A model generated the notes under the pieces. It was not told the origin of the DNA. It searched no databases and worked only from the letters and a program-made list of their open reading frames with translations. The position numbers were made by a program, and so were the translations under genes. A stretch of DNA of 64,000 bases. Source: Thermodesulfovibrio yellowstonii. Lineage in GTDB: Bacteria; Nitrospirota; Thermodesulfovibrionia; Thermodesulfovibrionales; Dissulfurispiraceae. Below are positions 36,664 to 46,456 of the stretch, piece by piece (position 1 is the stretch's first letter; each line of letters begins with the position of its first letter). Location: NCBI GenBank assembly GCA_020724365.1, contig DYHD01000001.1, forward strand, positions 67,637 through 131,636, read 5' to 3'.

Positions 36664-36779
36664 ATTTTTATATCTCAAAATAGGGGCGGGTTCAAAACAA
36701 ACCGCCCTTACTCTCCCGCTACTTTGTCACTTCAAACAGAGTAATTATATTGCTTTCACAATATATATCAATCTAAAAC

Positions 36780-36812
36780 GCAATTAATGCACTTGAAAGT
36801 GCAATTAATGCA
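36780..36812 (+). promoter_or_regulatory. Tandem GCAATTAATGCA sites (candidate upstream activator sites)
   Basis: GCAATTAATGCA occurs at 36780-36791 and again at 36801-36812, 21 bases apart (two helical turns); the spacer makes TGCACTTGAAAGTGCA, itself an inverted repeat. They lie 130-160 bases upstream of the predicted sigma-54 start, typical for enhancer-binding activators. Confidence 0.6.
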
Positions 36813-36913
36813 TTCATTTTTGTAAGACTTTAAAAAATATACCATCATCTCTAATCAGTAAATATAATATAAGATATTGTAAGATTAGTTATTAATATAT
36901 AATGAAAATTGCT

Positions 36914-36928
36914 TGGCATATCAATTGC
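36914..36928 (+). promoter_or_regulatory. Sigma-54-type promoter for the Spy-like gene
   Basis: TGGCATATCAATTGC with GG and GC separated by 10 bases. The predicted +1 is near 36940, which leaves a 36-base leader containing AAAGGAGGTGAT. Confidence 0.65.
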
Positions 36929-36975
36929 TTTCTTTTATGATAATTAAGCTGATTTTATAGAAAGGAGGTGATATA

Positions 36976-37407
36976 ATGAAAAAAATTATGATTTTATTTA
37001 TTATTGTTGCTCTTGTTGTAGCCTTTTCGACCTCAGTTTTTGCTTTCGGACCTGGATTTGGCATGGGAGGTGGCAGAGGGTTATGCAATCCAGCTAATAT
37101 ACAGCCAGAATTAGTTCAAAAACATGCTGAATTCCAAAAACAGATTTTGCCACTCAGACAGAAAATGCTGGCATTGAAAACTGATTTATCAATCCTCTAT
37201 TCACAGGCAAATACCGATTGGAATGCAATAGCCCAAAAAAAGAAAGAAATGGTTGATGTGAAGATAGAAATTCAAAAAAGAGCCAATGAAGCAGGTTTTG
37301 CGACAGGTCAGTGTTTTACGCAGAATGTCAGAGGGAGAATGGGGGAAGGCTTTTGTGCTCCGGCGTATGGATCAAAGATGATGAGACGCGGTGGGTTCAA
37401 TTTTTAG
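36976..37407 (+). CDS. Spy/CpxP-like periplasmic protein
   Basis: A 143-residue protein with a signal peptide (MILFIIVALVVAFSTSVFA). The mature part is Gly/Met-rich at its start (GPGFGMGGGRG) and then helical: PLRQKMLALKTDLSILYSQA and IAQKKKEMVDVKIEIQKRAN, like the LTxxQ-family Spy, CpxP and ZraP chaperones for envelope and metal stress. A Met/Arg/Gly-rich tail may bind metal. A strong AAAGGAGGTGAT ribosome site and a sigma-54 promoter with upstream sites suggest stress-induced, two-component control. Confidence 0.8.
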   Translation: MKKIMILFIIVALVVAFSTSVFAFGPGFGMGGGRGLCNPANIQPELVQKHAEFQKQILPLRQKMLALKTDLSILYSQANTDWNAIAQKKKEMVDVKIEIQKRANEAGFATGQCFTQNVRGRMGEGFCAPAYGSKMMRRGGFNF

Positions 37408-37834
37408 CTCAACTATAATGATTAACCTCAAGTTCAAATTAGTTGACAATATTGCATGATAATTTAAATCAGACTTGTAAAGCAAAATCATAAGATTTCT
37501 GCCTGTCTCTGTGTTCACATAACAGGCGGAAATCTTTTATTTGTATCTAAAAAGCCTACCCTTTTTAGTGTTTTACTAAGGAGTGCATAAGTAAGGCGTC
37601 ATTATTGAAAAATCTCCCCTGCCTGCGCCGCAGTCGCAGCAGGCAGGCATTACCCCTCTTTGCTAAAGAGGGCAACACACCCCTTAATCCCTCTTGATAG
37701 GGGGTAAACATACCTCCCTTTGGCAAAGGGAGGTTAGGAGGGATTTTATATAATTAATGTCTTCATACTTATGCCACCATTAGTAATATAGAAAAATTGT
37801 GTTAATATAATTGGATATTTTTGGTATATTTCCT
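37408..37834. other. 427-bp intergenic region with terminator and dispersed palindromes
   Basis: After the terminator at 37492-37536 there is a run of short palindromes: CCTGCCTG...CAGGCAGG near 37618-37647, CCCCTCTTTGCTAAAGAGGG near 37651-37672 and CCTCCCTTTGGCAAAGGGAGG near 37711-37731. They read like dispersed repeat debris. A TATAAT at 37806-37811 probably serves the next gene. Confidence 0.55.
37492..37536 (+). terminator. Terminator of the Spy-like gene
   Basis: AAGATTTC-T-GCCTGT pairs with ACAGGC-G-GAAATCTT, a 15-bp stem with one T-G pair, followed by TTATTTGTAT. Confidence 0.75.
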
Positions 37835-38242
37835 ATGAATGCTATCTCAATAATTTTTTTAGTTTGTACATTTTTTATAGGGCAACCATCTTATGCTGAA
37901 GATGACCTTTCAGAGGTTTATGATGAAAACACTGAAATAAGAATATCCGGAATGGTCATAAATACAGCATTATCTAAAAGAGGTCCTATAATTTTAAGTT
38001 TAAGTCCTGGCAGAAGGATTTATTATATTGTTACAGCCCCTCCATGGTATCTATCACAACAAGATATCATTTTCAATGCAGGACTGAGGATAGAGGTTAG
38101 AGGTTCAAAATTATATTCAAGGGACGGCAACATTTTTATAATTGCAAGATCAATAAAATTCCATGATACAGGAAAGAAAATTATACTAAGAGATATGAAC
38201 TCAAGACCTCTTTGGGGTAGACACGGTATGCACAGAAGATAG
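37835..38242 (+). CDS. Exported hypothetical protein with OB-like core
   Basis: A 135-residue protein from ATG 37835. An upstream in-frame TTG at 37811 overlaps the -10 box and would spoil the signal peptide. Signal peptide about residues 3-22 (IIFLVCTFFIGQPSYA). The mature part reads like a small beta barrel (IRISGMVINTALSKRGPIIL, LRIEVRGSKLYSRDGNIFII), similar in style to nucleic-acid/oligonucleotide-type OB folds such as DUF5666-like domains. No function assigned. Confidence 0.6.
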   Translation: MNAISIIFLVCTFFIGQPSYAEDDLSEVYDENTEIRISGMVINTALSKRGPIILSLSPGRRIYYIVTAPPWYLSQQDIIFNAGLRIEVRGSKLYSRDGNIFIIARSIKFHDTGKKIILRDMNSRPLWGRHGMHRR

Positions 38243-38255
38243 CCTCGATGATATT

Positions 38256-38606
38256 ATGGAAATTGAAAAAATAAGCACTTATCTCGCAAATTTCGCTAAA
38301 CAAAGGAATTGGGATCAATTCCATACACCCAAGAATCTCTCAATGGCTCTATCTGTTGAAGTGGCAGAGCTGGTTGAAATATTTCAATGGCTTACAGAAG
38401 AACAGTCAGTCCAGATAATACACGATGAAAAAGAAATGGCATTGATCAAGGAAGAAATAGCAGATATCTTGATTTATCTTATCAGGCTTGCAGATAAGCT
38501 CGAAATAGATTTAGAACAAGCAGTTGTAGAGAAGATAAGTTTAAATGAAAAGAAATACCCTAAAGAACTTTCAAAAGATAACGCAATAAAATACAATAAA
38601 AGATAA
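38256..38606 (+). CDS. MazG-like nucleotide pyrophosphohydrolase
   Basis: A 116-residue all-alpha NTP pyrophosphatase. The Mg-binding helices are visible: ALSVEVAELVEIFQWL and EEIADILIYLIRLADKLEID. Size and sequence match the short MazG/dCTPase type (KNLSMALSVEVAEL is typical). It removes non-canonical or excess dNTPs. It starts 13 bases after the preceding gene and ends at a strong bidirectional terminator. Confidence 0.92.
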   Translation: MEIEKISTYLANFAKQRNWDQFHTPKNLSMALSVEVAELVEIFQWLTEEQSVQIIHDEKEMALIKEEIADILIYLIRLADKLEIDLEQAVVEKISLNEKKYPKELSKDNAIKYNKR

Positions 38607-38621
38607 GTTTCTGTAAAAATT

Positions 38622-38650
38622 AAAAAGGGCTACTATAAGCAGCCCTTTTT
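38622..38650. terminator. Bidirectional terminator between mazG-like gene and fhs
   Basis: AAAAAGGGCT and AGCCCTTTTT form a perfect 10-bp stem with a 9-base loop and U-runs on both strands. Confidence 0.9.
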
Positions 38651-38672
38651 AACAAATACTTAAAGTAATTCT

Positions 38673-40436
38673 TTAGAATACGCCTTTAACCTTTCCTGTC
38701 TCAGTATCTACATCCACTCTTCTATATGCTGGATCTGATGCAGTTCCAGGCATTAAAGTAATTGTACCTGCAACTGGGACAACGAAGCCGGCACCCTTGT
38801 ATGTAAGGATATCACGGATAAAGAGCTTCCATCCCTTAGGAACACCCTTAAGTGCTGGATTATCTGAAAGACTTAGATGTGTTTTGACCATGCATGTTCC
38901 AAGTTTTGCAATTTCAGGATCTGCCTCCATCCTCTTAGCTTTTGCAAGGGCATCTGGTGAGTATTCAACCCCATCTGCACCGTAAACCTCGGTGGCGATG
39001 AGTTCAATGCGTTTGCGAAGTGGAGTGTCAAGCTCATAGAGGAACTTGAAATTAGTAGGCTCATTGCAGGCATCTACAACAGCTTCTGCTAACTCAACAG
39101 CGCCTTCACCGCCATACTGCCAGTGTTTAGAAAGGGCAACTCTAGCTCCGGCAGCTTCGCAAATGCGTCTTACGGCTTTAATCTCATTGTCTGTATCAGT
39201 GTAGAAGGCATTGATGCAGACAACTGGATTCATTCCGGATTTCTTAACTATATTTACGCAATGGAGCAGGTTTTCCGTGCCTTTTTCTACCCATCCAACA
39301 TTCTCTTCTTTGTATTCAACAGGGATCGGTTTGCCAGGTACTGGAACAGGTGCGCCACCATGGCATTTTAATGCTCTAATTGTTGCAACAACAACTGCTG
39401 CATTGGGCACTAACCCTGAATAGCGGCACTTAAGATTCCAAAACTTTTCAAATCCGATGTCTGCTGCAAAGCCTGATTCAGTCACATGGTAGTCAGCTAA
39501 TTTAAGACCCACCCTATCAGCAATAATTGAAGATTGGCCAATGGCTATATTTGCAAATGGTCCTGCATGCACAAGCACTGGCTGACCTTCGATCGTCTGC
39601 ATAAGGTTTGGGTTAAGGGCTTCGACCATCCATGCAGTCATTGCACCAGCTACACCAAGATCTTCAGTGGTTACAGGGTTACCAGTCCTGGAGTAGGCAA
39701 CGACTATTTTACCCATTCTCTCTCTCATGTCTTTAAGGTCTTTTGCTACTGCGAGAATAGCCATAACTTCAGAAGAAACAGCTATAGCAAAGCCTGAACT
39801 CATCATAAAGCCATCAGTCTTTCCACCGATGCCTATAATGATATTCCTCAATGCTTGGGCGCAGAAATCAATTATCCATTTCATCTCAACATTGCGTGGG
39901 TCAATATTGAGTCTTTTTAGATTGCGCTTTGCAAGTTGTTCATCAGTATAATTGGCTTCATGCTGCATTCTTGATGTTAAGGCAACCATTGCAAGGTTGT
40001 GAGAGTTCATTATTGCATTTAAGTCACCAGTAAGTCCTAATGAAAATGGTGTTAAAGGAACGCACTGTGATAACCCACCACCTGCTGCAGAACCTTTGAT
40101 ATTCATTGTTGGTCCGCCCGAAGGTTGGCGAATTGCAGCGATAACCTTTTTACCAATTTTGCCGAGTCCTTGGGTTAAGCCCATTGTAGTAGTTGATTTT
40201 CCTTCGCCAAGTGGTGTAGGTGTTATTGCTGTGACATCAACATACTTGGCATCAGGTTTACTGCTCAAACGGGCAAGAACCTTTTTGTAATCAATCTTTG
40301 CAATGTAGTGTCCATAAGGAAGCAGTTCCTCGTGAAGGAGCCCCAGTTCATCAGCAATATCGCTGATTTTTCTCATCTTCTCTTCTGCAGCTTCGGCAAT
40401 CTGCCAATCTGCATACTTCGTTGGATCAAGTGGCAT
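38673..40436 (-). CDS. fhs: Formate-tetrahydrofolate ligase
   Basis: ATP-dependent activation of formate to 10-formyl-tetrahydrofolate, 587 residues. Unmistakable blocks are [20 protein letters not shown] (P-loop), [29 protein letters not shown]-type [16 protein letters not shown], and [18 protein letters not shown]. It follows the formate dehydrogenase gene by 43 bases on the same strand. This pair links CO2 reduction to the folate branch of the Wood-Ljungdahl or reductive glycine route. Confidence 0.98.
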   Translation of the reverse strand: MPLDPTKYADWQIAEAAEEKMRKISDIADELGLLHEELLPYGHYIAKIDYKKVLARLSSKPDAKYVDVTAITPTPLGEGKSTTTMGLTQGLGKIGKKVIAAIRQPSGGPTMNIKGSAAGGGLSQCVPLTPFSLGLTGDLNAIMNSHNLAMVALTSRMQHEANYTDEQLAKRNLKRLNIDPRNVEMKWIIDFCAQALRNIIIGIGGKTDGFMMSSGFAIAVSSEVMAILAVAKDLKDMRERMGKIVVAYSRTGNPVTTEDLGVAGAMTAWMVEALNPNLMQTIEGQPVLVHAGPFANIAIGQSSIIADRVGLKLADYHVTESGFAADIGFEKFWNLKCRYSGLVPNAAVVVATIRALKCHGGAPVPVPGKPIPVEYKEENVGWVEKGTENLLHCVNIVKKSGMNPVVCINAFYTDTDNEIKAVRRICEAAGARVALSKHWQYGGEGAVELAEAVVDACNEPTNFKFLYELDTPLRKRIELIATEVYGADGVEYSPDALAKAKRMEADPEIAKLGTCMVKTHLSLSDNPALKGVPKGWKLFIRDILTYKGAGFVVPVAGTITLMPGTASDPAYRRVDVDTETGKVKGVF

Positions 40437-40479
40437 TTTTTAAGACCTCCTTAATTATTAAATATAAGCTTAAAAAAAG

Positions 40480-43158
40480 CTAAATGGAAATAACCTCAAT
40501 CTTTACGCTGGAAACCTTAAATTCAGGTGTTTTAGTGACAGAATCGAGTGCTGAATCATTTGTTAGTATGTTAACTGCAGCATCAGCATAATGCATAGGT
40601 ATAAAGACTTCACCTTTTTTTACAGCATCAGTTATCCTTGCCTTAATTTCCACATTTCCCCTACGGGATGAAACCTTAACTAAATCATCACTCTTAATAT
40701 TGAGTTTGCTTGCATCGTCAGGATTTATTTCAATATATGGCTGCCCAGCGACTACTTCTATTGCCTTTACCCTCTTTGTCATTGATGCAAAATGATAATG
40801 GAAAAGGTTTCTGCCATTTGTCAGTATAAATGGATATTCTTCATCCACACTTTCCTTTGCAGGTTCAAATGGAACAATTGAAAAATGTGGTTTACCTTTG
40901 GGGAAGACATCGTTTTTATAAAGATACTGCGTTCCCATATGTTCTGGAGTTGGACAAGGCCACTGAATACCTTCTTCTTCAATCCTATAATAATCAATCC
41001 CCTTTACAGCAGGCCAGACACTGCCTAATTCTTTAAAAATTTCCTCTGAATTAGCATAACTCATTGGATAACCCATTCTTTTTGAGAGCTCCGAGATTAT
41101 CCATATATCATCTTTTGCTTCGCCAGGCGGTTCAATAGCCTTTCTTACCCTCTGAACTCTTCTTTCTGTATTATGGAAAGTGCCGTCCTTCTCTGCAAAG
41201 CATGCAGCTGGAAATACAACATGTGCCTCCCTACCAGTCTCCGTAAGGAAAATGTCTTGAACTATCAATAGGTCAAGACTCTTTAAAGCTTTCAAAGTAT
41301 GCCACATATTTGGGTCACCGAGGACGGGATTTTCACCCATCACATAGATAGCTTTAATCTTTCCATCTATCGCTTTATGAGTCATTTCAGGAGCTGTAAT
41401 ACCAGGCTTTGGTGATAATGGCACGCCCCATGCATCTTCAAACTTTTTCTGAATTTCAGGCAAAGCAACAGCCTGATATCCGGGATATACAACAGGCAGA
41501 CAGCCAGTGTCGCAGGCACCTTGAACATTATTCTGCCCCCTTAGAGGATTAATACCTGTGAACTCCCTCCCGATATTGCCAGTGAGAAGGGCAAGATTAG
41601 CAATTGTGTTAACATTCGCAGTCCCGTGAGAGTGCTGGGTAATGCCCATTGTATAATAAATGGCTGCTTTTCTTGAGCTCCCGTAAGTAATAGCAGCTTT
41701 AATAATATCTTCCTTAGGAACGCCTGTCAGTTTTTCTCCAACCTCTGGGGTAAACTCCTCGATAAATGACTTCCATTTATCAAAATCCGTTGTTACTTTG
41801 TCTATAAATTCCTGATTGTGAAGCCCTTCTTTGAAAATCACATGAGCGATGCTATTGAATAAAGCTATATCTGTGCCGGGTTTTTGCTGCATAACAAGAT
41901 ATGCAAATTTGCTCATAGAGATTTTACGAGGGTCTGCAATTATTATCTTTGCACCATTTTTATAAGCCTTTATCATCAAATTCCCAATCACCGGATGAGC
42001 TTCTTTTGTATTTGAACCTGTAATGAAAATTACATCATTGCCTTCTACTTCAGCTAGGGAATTTGTCATTGCGCCTGAACCAAATATTGCAGCCAGACTG
42101 GCTACAGTTGGGGCATGTCAAAGTCGAGCACAATGGTCTATGTTATTTGTCCCTATTGCAGTCCTGATAAATTTCTGAAATAGATAATTGGACTCTGTTG
42201 TTGTTCTTGCTGATGAAAGTCCAGCGATTGAGTCAGAGCCGTATACCTTTTTAATATCAGCAAGTTTGCTGGAGGCATAATCAAGTGCCTCATCCCAAGT
42301 TGCAGGCTTTAGCTCTCCGTTCTTTCTGATGAGCGGTGTGGTAAGTCTTTCTGGGCTTGAAATAAACTCAAAACCAAAACGTCCTTTGACGCAGAGAAGT
42401 CCTTTATTAACTCCTTTATCAATAGATGCTGTAACACGGATTACTTTATTATCTTTGACATTTAAAGTTATGCTGCAGCCTACACCGCAATATGGGCAGG
42501 TTGTATCAACCTTCTTCACGCCCTTTTCTCTGCCTTGTTTTTTCCATATCTTACCTGTTAGAGATGATGTAGGACAGACACTTACGCATTGACCGCAAAA
42601 CTCGCAATTCAGGTCCTTGCCGTCATGTGTTGTAATTTTTCCTTTAGGGTCAGCTTTATCAAAAGCCAATGCACCAACACCTTGCACATCAGCGCACATC
42701 TTTACACATAAACCACATTTAATACATTTCGCAAGCTCCCACTCAACAAATGGATTGTTGTCTATTCTATATGTTGCTTTTTCTGCTTTAACCTTTGATA
42801 TATCAATATCATATAGATAAGCCATTTCTTGAAGCTTACAGTCTCCAGCCCTTTCACAGACCATGCAATCGTTGGGGTGGTCAGCAAGGATTTTTTCTAA
42901 GTTAGCTTTTCTTAGCTCAAATATCTGTGGAGATGAAGTGATAACTTCCATTCCATCTTTTACCTGTATAAGACATGAATATACAGGTTTTGATTGACCT
43001 TTTACCTCTACAGCACATAATTTACATCTTCCAGATGGTGAGAGTCTGTGGTCGTAGCATAAAGTGGGAATATCAACACCAAGCGATCTTGCAGCCTTGA
43101 GGATAGTAGTCTTTTCAGGGACTTCAATAGATTTTCCATCAATTATTACTTTTAACAT
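40480..43158 (-). CDS. Formate dehydrogenase catalytic subunit, selenoprotein (Sec at UGA)
   Basis: An 892-residue enzyme interrupted only by an in-frame TGA at 42118-42120. The context is NIDHCARL-U-HAPTVASL, matching the CARV-U-HGPSVAGL site of E. coli FdhF. The N-terminus carries a NuoG-like [2Fe-2S] domain (LCYDHRLSPSGRCKLCAVEV), CMVCERAGDCKLQ, two ferredoxin clusters (CIKCGLCVKMC, CEFCGQCVSVCP) and then the CPYCGVGC cluster and molybdopterin domains. The [2Fe-2S] extension suggests transfer to an NAD(P)- or ferredoxin-linked partner, but no such subunit gene lies nearby. GGAGGG precedes the ATG. Needs Mo or W bis-guanine cofactor from MobA. Confidence 0.96.
42088..42106 (-). promoter_or_regulatory. 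SECIS element of the formate dehydrogenase gene
   Basis: On the minus strand, TGTAGCCA and TGGCTGCA form an 8-bp stem (one G-U) around loop GTC, giving an apical AGTCT like the GGTCT of E. coli fdhF. The loop begins 20 bases after the UGA. Confidence 0.8.
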
Positions 43159-43837
43159 CTTTATATCCCTCCAAAGAATAATCGAATAAAAATATTTAAC
43201 TATGCAGAAAGCTTTTTCACGAGCCTAAGTGAAAACCTTTGTAACGGTAAGGCAGAAAATTCAATAACTAAACTTATTGAAATCTTACCGCTTCTATATT
43301 ATTATAGAGAGTCTCTTGCAAAAGTATAAGAACAGGCATTTTTATCATTCCAAAACTATCACTCTGTCATTCCGAACCCCTCACTTGTCATTCCGAAGAG
43401 AAGCGGGGAATCTCGTCTTTCCGCTCGGGATAAACTCCGTGAGGAATCTTTTAATAACAATAACTTATAAGCTTTCTCGCTATGCTCGAAATGACAATTC
43501 AAGGACTTTTGCAAGAGTTTCCAATACCATAACTAAAAAGTTTAAATTAAATAGAGCCAAAAATATAATATTATATATGCTTAGATAAGAATGTCTTCGG
43601 GATAAAGTATTGTCAAAATGAAAATCATTGGAAAATCTTAATTTTAAAGACAAAAACAGAAGCTATTTGACAAAAAATGATACTATAAAGCATGAAAAAA
43701 GTCAATTAATTTTTCAAATGATATTATAAAAAAAATTGGCTTTCATCCAATATATTTGATGGATATAGTTGTAAATGTTATTATTCGATTAAAAAGACTG
43801 TTCAACATTTATAAAATATTATCTACTAAAAATAATA
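43159..43837. other. 679-bp intergenic region with a palindromic element
   Basis: It includes the inverted-repeat element at 43313-43517. The rest is AT-rich, with no recognised RNA gene. A 103-codon frame at 43277-43588 lies across the repeat and is not believed. A TATAAA-like box near 43810 may serve glnD. Confidence 0.55.
43313..43517. repeat. MITE-like element with CTCTTGCAAAAGT ends
   Basis: Perfect 13-bp terminal inverted repeats, CTCTTGCAAAAGT (43313-43325) and ACTTTTGCAAGAG (43505-43517), enclose 205 bp. Inside are GTCATTCCGAA-type motifs (around 43376 and 43390) and CGAAATGACAA near the right end. Confidence 0.75.
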
Positions 43838-46363
43838 ATGAACATTATAGAACAATTAAACAATATCTTAAACGAGACTTCATTCTTAAAATTAGGCGGC
43901 ATTAAAATAGCTGAGCAACTCACAAATATTATAGATGATTTGATTATTAATACCTTTCAAACTGTCCTAAAAAACCAGACAAAAATAAAAAATGGATATT
44001 TTACTCGTTCAAACATCGCTGTTGTCGGGGTCGGTGGCTATGGCAGGAAAGAACTAACTCCTTATTCCGATATTGATATAATGCTGCTATCTACAAAGCG
44101 GGATAGCTTTTCAGAAAAAGTAGCGAGAGCATTTTTATATAATCTATGGGATCTAGGCTTAAATATAAGCCACAGCTTCAGGACATTGGATGAATGCCTT
44201 GAAGATGCAATGAAAGATATTACAATACGAACAGCATTAATGGAATCGCGTTTTATTACTGGCGATTCAAATCTATACGAAAGATATAGAACGGATATTT
44301 ATCAGAAGATAATATTTAGAAAAAAAATGTCTTTTATATCAGGAATCATGCTTGAAGCAGATAAAAGGCATAAGAAATCGGGGGATTCGGCATATCTTCT
44401 TGAACCTGATATAAAGGAGGGCAAAGGAGGCTTGAGAGATATTCACTCTATCAGATGGCTTGCAAGAACATCTTTTAGAGTAAACGATGTTCAGGAATTG
44501 TCAAAGATATTATCTAAAAAAGATTATATCAGCCTTATTAAGGCATATGATTTTTTGCTTAAGATAAGAATATGCCTACATTTTTTATCAAAAAGAAGGA
44601 ATGACATATTGTCCTTTGAATTTCAATCACAGGTTGCAGAAATGATTTCCCTTAAGGGAACTATAAAGCATCATGCCGCAGAAATACTCATGAGGCTATA
44701 TTATAAAAAAGCTGTGCAAGTGTTTTTTATTCTTAATAAGGTGGAGCATCTATGCAGCATGCCATATATAATGCATTCACATAATTTTTATATAAAAAAA
44801 ATTTCTCCTAATTTTTTTATTTCAAGAAATGAAATTATCATAAAAAATCATGAGGTGCTGAAAAAGGTTGAAAATATTCTGGAGGCTTTTTACTTATACT
44901 CATTTACAGGTAAGAAGTTCAGTTATCAGCTTAAGTGCGCCATCAATAACAAAGCTATCTATATAAAGAAAAATGAATTATCCAAGATAGCTATTCGCTA
45001 TTTCATCGAGATATTAAAGGGAGAAAGGGTATATGAAACATTGCGTCAGATGCATGAATCGCTTGTGCTTGATAGATTCATACCGGAATTTGGAAGGTTA
45101 AGGCACCTTGTGATTTATGAGCCATATCATAAATATACAGTTGACGAACACACACTGCTGGCAATAAAAAATCTTGATGAACTTAAAAATACAAAGAATA
45201 AAAAATTACATTATCTCAAAAATATTTTCGATACTATCAAGCAAGAGGTGCTATTTTTAGCTCTTCTTCTTCATGACATTGGAAAGGGGATCCACCCAAC
45301 CATCTCTAAAAAACATGAGGAAAAGAGTTATAAAATAATAAAAAGTATTCTGGAAAGATTTAATCTTCCTGCTTACGACACTCGCAAGATAGAATTTTTA
45401 GTTAGAAATCATATCATTCTCTCAAAGCTTGCATTGACAAGAGACACGGATGCACCAGAAACAATTACAACCCTCTGTGAAATAATTGAAAATGAAGAAA
45501 ATCTAAACTATCTTTTTCTTATGACATATGCCGATATGACCGCAGTAAGTCCAAAATTCTGGACAGAGTGGAAAGCATATCTTTTCTATGACCTGATGAA
45601 TAAAGCAAGAAAGCACCTGAGAGGTGTTTTTGAGGAAGGATATGTAGTTGCCGACCCTGAAATCAACAACTTTATAAAGGATATGCCTAGTAGATATTTA
45701 ATATCAAATACAATTGAAGAAATATATACAGATTATATAGTAGTACAAAGCATAGCCGATAAAAATATCTCGGTATTGATTAAAGATAAAACTGATGGCA
45801 CAGCCGAAATTATTATAGCTACATTTGATGTGCTTGGACTTTTTGCAAGGATAGTCAAGATATTAAAATCTAAAGGGCTTAATATAATTCGTGCAAGGCT
45901 TTATACCTCGAGTTCAGGGCTTGTCCTTGATAAGATATTGATATCAAACTGGAGAGACCTCTGGTGGGAAGGTATTGAAGACGAACTGAAGACTGCTCTG
46001 AAAAAAGGTATCTTTCAAAAATTGGAAGAGATTTCTTTAAATGACTCCCATATTAGCAGTTATGCTATAAAAAAACATAGAGATATTCGAGCTTTTCAGA
46101 GATTTGAGTATTTTATAGAAATAGACAACGATGCTTCATCAGAATATACCCTTTTGGAAATAGCTTCTCCTGACAGAATTGGTCTTCTTTATGATATATC
46201 ATCTCAATTATACCTAAATAAGGTAGATATCGTTTCCGCTATAATAAACACTGAGCAAGGGATTGCACAGGATGTCTTTTATCTGCAGCATGATGATTCA
46301 AAGCTTAATTCTGATTTGATACTAAGGGTCTTAAACTGTCTGTATGGTGTTATTTATGGATGA
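43838..46363 (+). CDS. glnD: Bifunctional uridylyltransferase/uridylyl-removing enzyme GlnD
   Basis: The nitrogen sensor that uridylylates PII proteins, 841 residues. The nucleotidyltransferase site is GVGGYGRKELTPYSDIDIML at about residues 67-86, with the GG-and-DID pattern intact. Then KEGKGGLRDIHSIRWL, the HD site LLLHDIGKGIHP (about 480), and two ACT domains at the end (IIIATFDVLGLFARIVKILK and LLEIASPDRIGLLYDISSQL). No glnB or glnA is near. No ribosome site is obvious before the ATG. Confidence 0.96.
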   Translation: MNIIEQLNNILNETSFLKLGGIKIAEQLTNIIDDLIINTFQTVLKNQTKIKNGYFTRSNIAVVGVGGYGRKELTPYSDIDIMLLSTKRDSFSEKVARAFLYNLWDLGLNISHSFRTLDECLEDAMKDITIRTALMESRFITGDSNLYERYRTDIYQKIIFRKKMSFISGIMLEADKRHKKSGDSAYLLEPDIKEGKGGLRDIHSIRWLARTSFRVNDVQELSKILSKKDYISLIKAYDFLLKIRICLHFLSKRRNDILSFEFQSQVAEMISLKGTIKHHAAEILMRLYYKKAVQVFFILNKVEHLCSMPYIMHSHNFYIKKISPNFFISRNEIIIKNHEVLKKVENILEAFYLYSFTGKKFSYQLKCAINNKAIYIKKNELSKIAIRYFIEILKGERVYETLRQMHESLVLDRFIPEFGRLRHLVIYEPYHKYTVDEHTLLAIKNLDELKNTKNKKLHYLKNIFDTIKQEVLFLALLLHDIGKGIHPTISKKHEEKSYKIIKSILERFNLPAYDTRKIEFLVRNHIILSKLALTRDTDAPETITTLCEIIENEENLNYLFLMTYADMTAVSPKFWTEWKAYLFYDLMNKARKHLRGVFEEGYVVADPEINNFIKDMPSRYLISNTIEEIYTDYIVVQSIADKNISVLIKDKTDGTAEIIIATFDVLGLFARIVKILKSKGLNIIRARLYTSSSGLVLDKILISNWRDLWWEGIEDELKTALKKGIFQKLEEISLNDSHISSYAIKKHRDIRAFQRFEYFIEIDNDASSEYTLLEIASPDRIGLLYDISSQLYLNKVDIVSAIINTEQGIAQDVFYLQHDDSKLNSDLILRVLNCLYGVIYG

Positions 46364-46379
46364 CTATTTTTAAAACTGA

Positions 46380-46410
46380 CATACTGCTGGCAGGAATGTT
46401 CTGATATAAT
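46380..46410 (+). promoter_or_regulatory. Promoter with CATACTGCTGGCAG motif (WYL regulator gene)
   Basis: CATACTGCTGGCAG at 46380-46393 is followed 11 bases later by TATAAT at 46405-46410. The same motif with the same spacing recurs at 47465-47495. Confidence 0.55.
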
Positions 46411-46456
46411 TGGAATATTGAAAAGCAAATTCGCCGATTAAATCTATGGAGAGAAG

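Larger units (their letters stand above)
36664..36975. other. 312-bp regulatory gap upstream of the Spy-like gene
   Basis: It contains a GC-rich hairpin (36682-36709, AGGGGCGGGTT pairing with AACCGCCCTT) that may end the parvulin transcript, although a U-run is lacking. Further on are the tandem 12-bp repeat at 36780-36812 and a sigma-54 promoter at 36914-36928, both listed below. Confidence 0.6.

Noticed and set aside
42118-42120. Formate dehydrogenase as a broken gene or two genes
   Set aside because: The stop is a TGA at the known Sec site with a SECIS-type hairpin, and the frame continues unchanged.
43277-43588. 103-codon ORF in the gap before glnD
   Set aside because: It runs through a palindromic repeat element and lacks a ribosome site and recognisable protein pattern.
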